11,960 nucleotides of DNA from Rhodothermia bacterium (GTDB lineage: Bacteria > Bacteroidota > Rhodothermia > Rhodothermales > JABDKH01). Position 1 is the stretch's first letter; each line of letters starts with the position of its first letter. The position numbers and the translations under genes are program-made. Below the pieces are notes generated by a model, which worked only from the letters and a program-made list of their open reading frames with translations, did not search any database and was not told where the DNA came from. Where the stretch lies: assembly GCA_018679295.1 (NCBI GenBank), contig JAHHLP010000145.1:1-11960 (forward strand). Direction: 5' to 3'. Of this stretch, positions 1 to 6,734 are shown piece after piece.

Positions 1-103
1 ACCCCCCTCAAATAAGACACCCCCAGAAAATACTTTTTTTCCGTTAGTACAAGTGGCAAAGGTCTGTGTCGCCACCACCGTCCGCAATTGTAGGATCCCG
101 TCC

Positions 104-334
104 GTGAGTCGACGAGAAAAAAAGAGACGACCACGAGCTGAAAAGCGACGGTCAAGTCAGGAAAGCGATGAGGCCATTCGCGAGGAGTTGATTGCATCCC
201 TCGTCGCTGGCACAATTGCTCCGTTGCAGCGGCCGGAGCTCCTCCGCTACCTTGCCGAGAATCCCGAAGCTCGGGAAATACTACTTATGGCTCACCGGGC
301 ACTGGATTTCGAACGCATGAGTAAACGCCGTTGA
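104..334 (+). CDS. Small basic protein with anti-sigma-like C-terminal half, function unknown
   Basis: A 76-residue protein read from GTG 104, which has AGGA at 92-95 with 8 bases of spacing. An in-frame GTG at 53 would give 93 residues but has no Shine-Dalgarno site. The frame stays open to the left edge, so a longer product cannot be excluded. The first 20 or so residues are very rich in Arg and Lys. Residues 22-65 (around LVAGTIAPLQRPELLRYLAE and NPEAREILL) resemble the helical N-terminal domain of zinc-finger anti-sigma factors (consensus like LAGxLxxxExxxLxxHLAxCPxCRxLL). The usual Cys and His zinc ligands are absent, and no membrane segment follows. I infer a cysteine-free relative of that helical fold, perhaps a protein-binding adaptor; no function can be assigned. 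It is followed by 220 non-coding bases, so it is probably not in an operon with the next gene. Confidence 0.5.
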   Translation: MSRREKKRRPRAEKRRSSQESDEAIREELIASLVAGTIAPLQRPELLRYLAENPEAREILLMAHRALDFERMSKRR

Positions 335-554
335 TGCCTCGCATGCCGGCTCGACTAGGGTCTCATAAAGGGATGCGAGCCACTAGCAGATCTCGAAACA
401 CTTCTGCGATAATTGCTGTCCATACCCAGACAGTCCAAAAACCGGCCCCAAACGCTGTTTTTAGTATCTGAGGCTGCGACTGCACTTCACGGCACAGGTT
501 TTGTTGAATTAAGATGAGTATCAGGTAATCAATCGTGAGCAGCTGAGATTTTAG
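335..554. other. Intergenic region, 220 bases, no convincing gene
   Basis: No tRNA or recognisable RNA is visible. There is a 7-bp inverted repeat (CTCGCAT at 338-344 and ATGCGAG at 373-379, 28-base loop) just after the preceding stop codon. A second short inverted pair lies at 437-442 and 457-462 (AAAAAC/GTTTTT). Neither has the compact stem plus T-run of a good terminator. The promoter of the downstream KaiC-like gene should lie here, but I see no clear -35/-10 pair or Bacteroidota-type TTTG/TAnnTTTG pair. Confidence 0.5.
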
Positions 555-1859
555 ATGGAAGGGCGGGAAACACGCGGGAAGCAAATCTCCTCAGGCGTAA
601 GCGGAATCGACCACTATTGGGGAGGCGTCTTCCGGGGAGGAAGGTATCTCGTTTACGGACGAAACTCGGCCGGAAAGAACCTACTCCCGGTCGTTTTTGT
701 AGCGTCTGCAACCAGCCGACTCGAGTCGACACTTCTGGTCACGCGACTGAGAGATCTCGACCTGACCATTCAGGCGTCGGGCGTCGGTTTTGACGACACA
801 GCCGCTCGACAGAGTGGCTTATTGAAAGTGAGCCGGATTCCCGCTGAACTGGAGGTGCTGCATGCAGACGACGATGGCCTCGAATCAGCTCTCAAGGCTC
901 TCGCCAGCCTGATCGTCGACGCATCGGCTGACCACGTCGTCATTGACGACTTCAGCCCCTTTGCACGGTTCTCTTCCTTCGATCACTTCCGAACCGCATT
1001 CGTAAGGCTGCTGGATGAAATCGGGCATATCGACTCGACTCTTGTACTATGCATGCCGGCTCCCGCTAATGAGGCATCACGACGCATCATCGAGTTGATG
1101 GGTAGCCACATGACCGGCAGCATCCACGTCCACATGGTGCAGATCGACGGACATGTTCAGCGAACTCTTTCCTTGATGCCGCAGGTCGGCCATGCTACCA
1201 GACGCACGGAGGTGCCGTGGCTACTGGAGACGCCCGCGATCTCCACGATACAACACCCTGTTGCCGGGTGGCAACCAAGCGCTGAAACGGGCCGCGAAAA
1301 CGTTGACGAGCCGGACGAGGTCGATGGCACCACCCCAGAGCTGCGGATCGATGAGATGTTCTCAGACACGTCCGAATCCCCAGCCGAGAAAGAACCCACA
1401 TACGCGGGAGAGCACGATCTCGAGCTGACGGCTCACGATGAAACTCGGGGCCAGGCGTTTGAAGACCGGTCCAGGTTTACCGAGGAATTGCAGCTATACT
1501 TCGAGGACTACGAAAGCAGCGGAACTCCGTTCGTCCTCGTTGCAATGCGGATGGAGGATGCCTACGATCGCACCGATCTGGACGAGTTCGAATTGATCTC
1601 TCGAATTGTCGAGGACTCTCTTGATCGTGAGGATTCGATATTTGTCGATCCGGGCACCGAGCGCATGATCATAATTCTCGGCCAGGAAAACGGTGGCGTG
1701 GCGCAGGATCTCTTCGCAAGGATCAAGAACAGAATGCGTGCAGAAATGCCCCAGCAGTCAGAACAGTTGATGAATGCGGTGTCAGCCGTTGTTGTCAAGA
1801 ACGGGAGCCCGTTCGTAACCGCCTCCGAGTTCCTTTCATACATCCTCGACGACGACTGA
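555..1859 (+). CDS. RecA/KaiC-like ATPase-fold protein with C-terminal degenerate GGDEF-like domain
   Basis: A 434-residue protein. Residues 10-30 (ISSGVSGIDHYWGGVFRGGR) match the start of KaiC/RAD55-type RecA-fold domains (xxTGxxxLDxxLGGGxxxG). The P-loop follows as GRNSAGKN (residues 35-42): it keeps the Gly and Lys but has Asn where Thr or Ser normally binds the nucleotide. A Walker B-like strand is at HVVIDDF (127-133). Residues 241-300 are an acidic, low-complexity linker. Residues 307-434 resemble a GGDEF fold: a strand (FVLVAMRME), a helix, then PGTERMIIIL where RYGGDEFxxLL would stand, a helix, and a VSAVVV strand like the usual SxGxA strand. The GGDEF signature itself is lost, so cyclase activity is unlikely. 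I infer a cytoplasmic sensory or regulatory protein that may bind nucleotides; the partner is unknown. The ATG at 555 has only a weak ribosome site. The gene converges on bshB1 with a 16-base gap. The KaiC-like assignment is fairly secure, the C-terminal one tentative. Confidence 0.75.
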   Translation: MEGRETRGKQISSGVSGIDHYWGGVFRGGRYLVYGRNSAGKNLLPVVFVASATSRLESTLLVTRLRDLDLTIQASGVGFDDTAARQSGLLKVSRIPAELEVLHADDDGLESALKALASLIVDASADHVVIDDFSPFARFSSFDHFRTAFVRLLDEIGHIDSTLVLCMPAPANEASRRIIELMGSHMTGSIHVHMVQIDGHVQRTLSLMPQVGHATRRTEVPWLLETPAISTIQHPVAGWQPSAETGRENVDEPDEVDGTTPELRIDEMFSDTSESPAEKEPTYAGEHDLELTAHDETRGQAFEDRSRFTEELQLYFEDYESSGTPFVLVAMRMEDAYDRTDLDEFELISRIVEDSLDREDSIFVDPGTERMIIILGQENGGVAQDLFARIKNRMRAEMPQQSEQLMNAVSAVVVKNGSPFVTASEFLSYILDDD

Positions 1860-1875
1860 GTGGCCCGTCGTTGGC

Positions 1876-2643
1876 TCATTTGTGTGGACGCTGTCGAGCG
1901 AGAACGGTCATAAGATCGGAAATGCCGACTGGGCCGTTTCGATACAGAAGCCCCTCACCGAAGGCAGCACCGATCGGATAACCCAAGGACCGGGCCCTCG
2001 CCTCAATCCACTGAAGAAAGGCGTCGGTCGAAACAAAGGTCTCGGGCTCAGCCTCGCGCGCGACATAATCCGGATTGAAGAATTGGCTGCCGTAGGCCCG
2101 GATCGCCTTCATCCGCGTTTCCCAGACAGCCGAAACATCCACGACGAAAGTCGGCTCAAAAGACAGGGCCTGCATGTAGTGAAGAATGTGGTCAGGTCTG
2201 AATGGCTCCTGGCTCGCGCCGCCGGCGTCTCGCGTTTCGACCTTACTCAACCCGGCGTAGAATGCGGCGTTTGTTACCAGCTCAGTAGCAGCCGCGTGGT
2301 CGGGATGACGACAAACTGGCGCCCCGACGAGCATGATTCGAGGGCGCGAAGCCCTAATGGCGGAGATTACCCGATTGCGGTTCTCGATAGTGTTTCGAAT
2401 ATCCCCATCCGGGATTTCCAGGTTGGTTCGTGACGCGATCGACATCACGCGCGAGGCTTTCTCGGCTTCCTGCTGCCGGAGGGATGCCGAACCGCGAGAA
2501 CCGAGTTCCCCCTGAGTCAGATCAACCACACCGACGGCATAGCCCGAACGTGTAAGGGTGCAAACGGTACCGCCGCACCACAGTTCGACGTCGTCCGGAT
2601 GCGCCCCGAATGCAAGAACGTCAACGGCGGTCGGCTCGGACAT
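1876..2643 (-). CDS. bshB1: Bacillithiol biosynthesis deacetylase BshB1
   Basis: A 255-residue LmbE/PIG-L family zinc deacetylase. In the bacillithiol pathway BshB removes the acetyl group from GlcNAc-malate to give GlcN-malate, the acceptor for cysteine. The family metal motif AHPDD is at residues 14-18 (His15 and Asp18 as ligands), followed by VELWCGG, and the distal HPDH is at 113-116 (His116 as third ligand). The LHYMQ segment and the overall length fit the BshB1 subgroup better than MshB or general LmbE proteins. ATG 2643 is preceded by AGGGA about 9 bases upstream, one of the better Shine-Dalgarno sites in the window. The gene starts 10 bases after the leuS stop, so the two are probably co-transcribed. 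bshC lies about 4 kb away on the same strand, which supports the pathway assignment. A small uncertainty remains over other LmbE substrates. Confidence 0.9.
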   Translation of the reverse strand: MSEPTAVDVLAFGAHPDDVELWCGGTVCTLTRSGYAVGVVDLTQGELGSRGSASLRQQEAEKASRVMSIASRTNLEIPDGDIRNTIENRNRVISAIRASRPRIMLVGAPVCRHPDHAAATELVTNAAFYAGLSKVETRDAGGASQEPFRPDHILHYMQALSFEPTFVVDVSAVWETRMKAIRAYGSQFFNPDYVAREAEPETFVSTDAFLQWIEARARSLGYPIGAAFGEGLLYRNGPVGISDLMTVLARQRPHK

Positions 2644-2653
2644 CGGGTATTCC

Positions 2654-5440
2654 CTAGTTAGCTACGAGGTTCACGATCTTCCCTGGAACGTAAATTTCGC
2701 GCCGCACCGTCTTGCCTTCGAGGTGCCGTGCGACATTCTCGTCCTCCCTGGCGGCGGCAAGCACCGCCTCTTTTTGCTGGTCCGGGGCAACCGACAGAGA
2801 GCCGCGGACCTTGCCGTTCACCTGTACGGGAATAACGATCGTTTGCGCTTTGACGAGTTCCTGATCGTAATCCGGCCACGATTCAAATGCAATCGTCTTC
2901 GCGTGCCCAAGGCGATGCCACAGCTCCTCGGCGAGGTGGGGCGCGAGAGGTGCAAGTAGCTTGACCAACGGTTCGGCAAGTCGCCTCGGGATCTTCTCCA
3001 GGCCCACCAATTCGCTATTGAACTCTATCATAGAAGCAATTGCGGTGTTGAAGCTTAGCCGGTCGAAGTCGTCGGTAACCTTTTTGATTGTGCGGTGCAA
3101 TTCGCGCTCAAGCCCTTCGTCGACTTCGCCATCAACCACCAACAAGGCATCGGATTCCTCGTCGACGAAGTTGCGCCACACGCGGCGCAGGAATCGGTGC
3201 ACACCGATGATGTCGCGCGTACTCCACGGCTTCGACCCCTCAATGGGACCGAGGTACATCTCGTAGAGACGGAAGGTGTCGCAGCCATATTCAGCGCACA
3301 CTTCGTCGGGGCTGGAGGCGTTCTTGAGGCTCTTGCCCATCTTGCCATACTCCTGGACGACGGGCTGTCCGTCGTGAAAGTACCTGCGCCCTGACTGACC
3401 CTGAACGTCTGCCGCCGGTTGGCCGTCCTGGTCTATCACCTCGTCCGCGGCCACAACTACTCCCCGTTCATCACGATAGGCAAAGGCCTGGATGTAGCCC
3501 TGATTCACCAGACGTCGAAATGGCTCCGGCGTGGAGACGTGACCCAGGTCAAACAGGACCTTGTGCCAGAACCTTGCATAGAGCAAGTGGAGCACGGCAT
3601 GCTCTGCTCCACCAACATAAAGATCCACTCCATTCGGACTCAGCCAGTATTCCTGCTTCGCCTGATCCACAAAGCGCTCCTTGTTGTGTGGATCGATGAA
3701 GCGCAAATAGTACCAGCACGATCCCGCCCACTGGGGCATGGTGTTGAGCTCACGCTCGAATCTTACTCCGTCGCGCTCGACGAACCGCCACTCTTCCGGG
3801 GCCTTGCTGAGCGGTGGCCGTGGAGGTGCGTCCGGGTCGTCGCTGGCCTCCGGCTTGAAGTCGTCCATTTCCGGCAGCCGGACCGGAAGCTCGGACTCCG
3901 GCACGGGTTGGATCGTCCCTTCCGCTGCGTGCAGTATGGGAAACGGCTCGCCCCAGTATCGTTGCCTGCTGAAAAGCCAGTCGCGCAGCTTGTACTGAAT
4001 CTGATATGAGCCAAGGCCCTTGGCCTCCAGCCAATCAGTGATCAGTGTCTTGGCTCGGCGTGTTGGTACCGCATCCAGGCTTACCTCGTCGTTGCTCGAA
4101 TTGCAGCCCTCTCCTGTACCGGCAAAAACCTCTTCAAGGCTTTCCGGCGATTCGAGATACTCTTCTTCGGTAATCTCATACCGGGCCAACCATTCACGAT
4201 CCGGTTTCACGACCGGCACGATGGGAAGATCAAACGCCTTGGCGAATTCGAAATCCCGTTGGTCGTGAGCGGGAACCGCCATGATGGCGCCTGTACCGTA
4301 ACCCATCAAGACGTAATCCGCAATCCAGATTGGCAGTTTCTTTCCGTTGACCGGGTTTACAGCAAAGCCGCCGGTAAACACGCCGGTCTTCTGCTTACCT
4401 TCGGCCATCCGGTCGATCTCGGACAGCCCGGCGGCGACCTTGCGATACTCGTCGACGTCCTGCTGCCTTTCTTCTGCCGTCACCGAATCAACCAGCGGGT
4501 GCTCCGGCGAGAGCACCATGTATGTGGCGCCGAATAGGGTGTCGGGCCGCGTTGTGAACACCGTCACTGATTCCTGGGAATGCTCGAGCTTGAAATCGAC
4601 GTTCGCACCTTCACTGCGTCCAATCCAATTCCGCTGCATCAACTTGATAGCATCCGGCCATTCAACCAGCTCCAGATCGTCCTCTAGCCGGTCTGCATAG
4701 GCGGTAATCCGCAGCATCCATTGGCGCAGCGGCCTGCGATAGACTGGATAGTTGCCGCGCTCGCTCCGACCTTCATTCGTTACCTCTTCGTTCGCCAAGA
4801 CCGTCCCCAGCGCAGGACACCAGTTCACGGGTACCTCCGCCATGTACGCCAGACGATGTTCGGACAGCAACTCCTCCCTGCCACGCGCGTCAAGTCGCTT
4901 CCACTGCTCCGCAGTAGCGACGTCGGAACTTCCGGCGACGATTTCGTCCACGAGTTCAGAAATGGGGCGCGCCTTCCTCTTCGTCTGATCGAAGTAGCTC
5001 TGATACAGCTGTAGAAATATCCATTGCGTCCACTTGTAGTAGTCGGGATCGGTGGTCGAGAACACACGGTTCCAATCATAACTCAGACCCAGCCGCTTAA
5101 GCTGGTCGAGCATGTTGGCCACATTGCTCTCAGTCGTGATCCGCGGATGAACGCCATGCTCCACAGCAAACTGCTCGGCGGGAAGACCGAAAGCGTCGAA
5201 ACCGATCGGATGCAGAACATTGACGCCCTGCATTCGCTTGTAGCGAGCAACAATGTCCGTAGCGATGTACCCAAGAGGATGACCGACATGCAGCCCGACG
5301 CCGGACGGATACGGAAACATGTCCAGCACATAGAACTTATCCCTGCTCGTGTCCGGCTCTTCAGGAGTAGCGAAGACTTCTTCGCTTTCCCAGAAGTGCT
5401 GCCACTTTCTCTCAATCTCTTGAAAAGGGTATGAGGCCAT
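2654..5440 (-). CDS. leuS: Leucyl-tRNA synthetase
   Basis: A class Ia synthetase that charges tRNA-Leu with leucine in the cytoplasm. Read from ATG 5440 it has 928 residues. A GTG at 5458 would add six residues; neither start has a clear Shine-Dalgarno site. The order is typical: HIGH-type HVGH (51-54), the zinc-knuckle region around VNWCPALGTVLANEEV (205-220), the CP1 editing domain with TTRPDTLFG (296-304) and GYGTGAIMAVPAHD (381-394, with the conserved editing Asp), LRDWLFSRQRYWGEP (485-499), KMSKS-type KMGKS (700-704) and a C-terminal tRNA-binding domain with VNGKVRG. The second Cys pair of the E. coli knuckle is replaced by RSERG...YRRP, a form I associate with Bacteroidota and cyanobacteria. 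An extra segment at about 155-200 also fits that subgroup. It is followed after 10 bases by bshB1. Identification is secure. Confidence 0.97.
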   Translation of the reverse strand: MASYPFQEIERKWQHFWESEEVFATPEEPDTSRDKFYVLDMFPYPSGVGLHVGHPLGYIATDIVARYKRMQGVNVLHPIGFDAFGLPAEQFAVEHGVHPRITTESNVANMLDQLKRLGLSYDWNRVFSTTDPDYYKWTQWIFLQLYQSYFDQTKRKARPISELVDEIVAGSSDVATAEQWKRLDARGREELLSEHRLAYMAEVPVNWCPALGTVLANEEVTNEGRSERGNYPVYRRPLRQWMLRITAYADRLEDDLELVEWPDAIKLMQRNWIGRSEGANVDFKLEHSQESVTVFTTRPDTLFGATYMVLSPEHPLVDSVTAEERQQDVDEYRKVAAGLSEIDRMAEGKQKTGVFTGGFAVNPVNGKKLPIWIADYVLMGYGTGAIMAVPAHDQRDFEFAKAFDLPIVPVVKPDREWLARYEITEEEYLESPESLEEVFAGTGEGCNSSNDEVSLDAVPTRRAKTLITDWLEAKGLGSYQIQYKLRDWLFSRQRYWGEPFPILHAAEGTIQPVPESELPVRLPEMDDFKPEASDDPDAPPRPPLSKAPEEWRFVERDGVRFERELNTMPQWAGSCWYYLRFIDPHNKERFVDQAKQEYWLSPNGVDLYVGGAEHAVLHLLYARFWHKVLFDLGHVSTPEPFRRLVNQGYIQAFAYRDERGVVVAADEVIDQDGQPAADVQGQSGRRYFHDGQPVVQEYGKMGKSLKNASSPDEVCAEYGCDTFRLYEMYLGPIEGSKPWSTRDIIGVHRFLRRVWRNFVDEESDALLVVDGEVDEGLERELHRTIKKVTDDFDRLSFNTAIASMIEFNSELVGLEKIPRRLAEPLVKLLAPLAPHLAEELWHRLGHAKTIAFESWPDYDQELVKAQTIVIPVQVNGKVRGSLSVAPDQQKEAVLAAAREDENVARHLEGKTVRREIYVPGKIVNLVAN

Positions 5441-5469
5441 CGGAATACGAGCCGCCACTGAAGGATGGA

Positions 5470-5574
5470 GGGTTAGTCACTCAGAACCCGTCGCGCATGA
5501 ACCGGGTTACCGCTTAGTTCGCGAAAGAAAAATACAACCTCCACTTTGAAGTTCAGGTTGATATGATCCGCCAT
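5470..5574 (-). promoter_or_regulatory. Candidate leuS leader: 33-codon ORF with alternative stems
   Basis: On the minus strand, upstream of leuS, an ATG-started ORF of 33 codons runs from 5574 to 5473 and ends 32 bases before the leuS ATG. It contains three Leu codons but no run of them. Three segments near its end are mutually complementary: AACCCG (reading 5508 to 5503), CGGGTT (5490 to 5485) and AACCC (5474 to 5470). Segment 2 can therefore pair with segment 1 (6 bp, 12-base loop) or segment 3 (5 bp, 10-base loop), and segment 3 overlaps the ORF stop codon. This resembles an attenuator, but the stems are short, no T-run follows, and the ORF has no clear ribosome site. It may be chance. 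Confidence 0.2.
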
Positions 5575-5583
5575 CGGCAATTG

Positions 5584-5594
5584 GCTTTCAAAGC
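5584..5594. promoter_or_regulatory. Short palindrome before the CoA-binding gene
   Basis: GCTTTCAAAGC is a perfect 5-bp inverted repeat around a single base, 8 bases before the ATG at 5603 and inside the divergent leuS/CoA-binding intergenic region. It could be an operator half or a chance palindrome. No known regulator motif is recognised. Confidence 0.12.
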
Positions 5595-5602
5595 AACCAC
5601 CC

Positions 5603-6022
5603 ATGCCTGACGTCGAGTCCATACTCAGTAACGCTACAACGATAGCGATCGTGGGCCTGTCCCCCCGACCGACACGGACGAGCCACAAAATCGCACGCTA
5701 TCTACAGCAGGTCGGTTACCGGATCATCCCGGTCAATCCATTTCACGAAGAGATTCTCGGCGAGAAATGTTACCCGTCTCTCGATGCTGTGCCGGACAAC
5801 GAGACAATAGACATCGTCGACATTTTCCGTCGGCCCCGGTACACAGTTGATGTCGTGCGGGACGCGATCGAACGGAAGGCGAGGACTGGTCGGAGCCCGG
5901 TCATCTGGACACAGATCGGTGTGTCCTCTCCGGAGGCGGAGACACTCGCAACTTCCAGCGGCTTCGAATACGTTCGGAACCGGTGTACGCTTGTCGTACA
6001 CAGCAGTATGAATCCATCCTAG
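5603..6022 (+). CDS. CoA-binding-domain (YccU-type) Rossmann-fold protein
   Basis: A 139-residue single-domain protein of the CoA_binding_2 family, related to the CoA-binding part of succinyl-CoA synthetase alpha. The nucleotide-binding strand and loop are at IAIVGLSPRPTRTSHKIARY (14-33), followed by GYRIIPVNP (38-46), GEKCYPSL (53-60), the IDIVDIFRRP strand (69-78), IWTQIGV (101-107) and a C-terminal NRCTLVVH (126-133) containing the family's conserved Cys. Length is normal for the family. The physiological role is not established for these proteins; CoA binding is inferred from the fold. ATG 5603 lacks an evident Shine-Dalgarno site, but residue 12 onward already fits the domain start. The gene is divergent from leuS and converges on the HD-hydrolase gene with an 18-base gap, so it is probably monocistronic. 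Confidence 0.88.
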   Translation: MPDVESILSNATTIAIVGLSPRPTRTSHKIARYLQQVGYRIIPVNPFHEEILGEKCYPSLDAVPDNETIDIVDIFRRPRYTVDVVRDAIERKARTGRSPVIWTQIGVSSPEAETLATSSGFEYVRNRCTLVVHSSMNPS

Positions 6023-6040
6023 GCCGATGCAGGGCGGCGC

Positions 6041-6733
6041 TCAGCGCAACAACGCTACCAGTCTTCTAAAGCGCTGGAGTTCATCCTCCAGGCTCTGGCG
6101 GATCGGGTTAAGCCGCGAGTCCTCGTGTTGCTGAGAGATCCTGATCACTTCCTCAAAAAACCACTCCTGCTCCGCAGGTCCCGCTCCAAGGCCCTTTCTG
6201 TTTTTGCCATCCTCAAAGACATCCACGCCGCGGTCAAGACTCTCGTTAATCGACCAAAGGTTGTGCAGCTTGTCCGCAAGGCTGATCGCGATCGCTTCCG
6301 CCGGCGCTTCCCGAAGGCCTTTGACATAGTCGTCTTTTCTTTCTCGCCACCCAAGACGATTGCCGACGTCATCGTACTTGCGCTCGGACACGTGTACAAC
6401 GAGCTCAGCAACGCGAGTACCCATCAATGCCTGCAGGTTTTCGAAACTCATGTGATCACCCCAGAAGTTTCGATCCTCGAGTACGTCATGAAGCAGCCCG
6501 GCCGCCACGGCCTCGTCCGTCCAACCGGCTCTCTGTAGAGTAAAGGCGACGGCGGTCACATGCGCCACAACGGGGACGGCAAGGTGCTCATCCGTCGGGA
6601 CAACGAACGCCGGATTTCGCCATCGGCCCTTTCGGTATGTGCGATCATGCCATTGTGCGGACACCTCTATCGCATGTTCGATTAGGCTAGAAAACACCTG
6701 TCTGCTGCTGTATGCGTCCGTCCGTGCACTCAT
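6041..6733 (-). CDS. Single-domain HD hydrolase of RelA/SpoT type (small alarmone hydrolase-like)
   Basis: A 230-residue cytoplasmic protein containing only the HD hydrolase part of RelA/SpoT enzymes, with no synthetase or TGS domain. The Rel/Mesh1 motif set is visible: RK after the first helix (34-35), His58 in VAHVTAVA, His82-Asp83 in AGLLHDVLED with catalytic-type Glu86-Asp87, and Asp154 with Asn158 in LADKLHN. These would bind Mn and hydrolyse the 3'-pyrophosphate of (p)ppGpp. Mesh1-like members also act on NADPH, so the substrate is open. I chose ATG 6733, which lies one base after the bshC TGA and implies translational coupling. A TTG at 6754 would add seven residues and overlap bshC by 20 bases. 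Conserved catalytic residues suggest an active enzyme; the precise substrate is inferred. Confidence 0.8.
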   Translation of the reverse strand: MSARTDAYSSRQVFSSLIEHAIEVSAQWHDRTYRKGRWRNPAFVVPTDEHLAVPVVAHVTAVAFTLQRAGWTDEAVAAGLLHDVLEDRNFWGDHMSFENLQALMGTRVAELVVHVSERKYDDVGNRLGWRERKDDYVKGLREAPAEAIAISLADKLHNLWSINESLDRGVDVFEDGKNRKGLGAGPAEQEWFFEEVIRISQQHEDSRLNPIRQSLEDELQRFRRLVALLR

Positions 6734-6734
6734 G

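Noticed and set aside
334..471. Plus-strand 45-codon ORF overlapping the stop of the first gene (TGATG)
   Set aside because: Composition is not protein-like, no conserved pattern is seen, and it lacks its own ribosome site.
363..584. Minus-strand ORF of 73 residues with a Trp-rich hydrophobic C-terminus
   Set aside because: It needs a TTG start inside the KaiC-like gene, has no ribosome site, and its first half does not look like protein; only the last 30 residues look membrane-like.
341..1062. 12-base direct repeat GCATGCCGGCTC at 341-352 and 1051-1062
   Set aside because: Only two copies, one inside a coding region, with no flanking similarity; likely chance in GC-rich DNA.
1852..1880. 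Bidirectional terminator between the KaiC-like gene and bshB1
   Set aside because: Only 4-5 bp stems can be drawn over the two stop codons and no T-run follows on either strand.
1882..2433. Plus-strand 183-residue open frame
   Set aside because: It lies entirely opposite bshB1, whose zinc motifs are clear, and has no family features of its own.
3419..4009. Plus-strand 196-residue open frame
   Set aside because: It is the antisense shadow of leuS, whose coding is unambiguous across the region.
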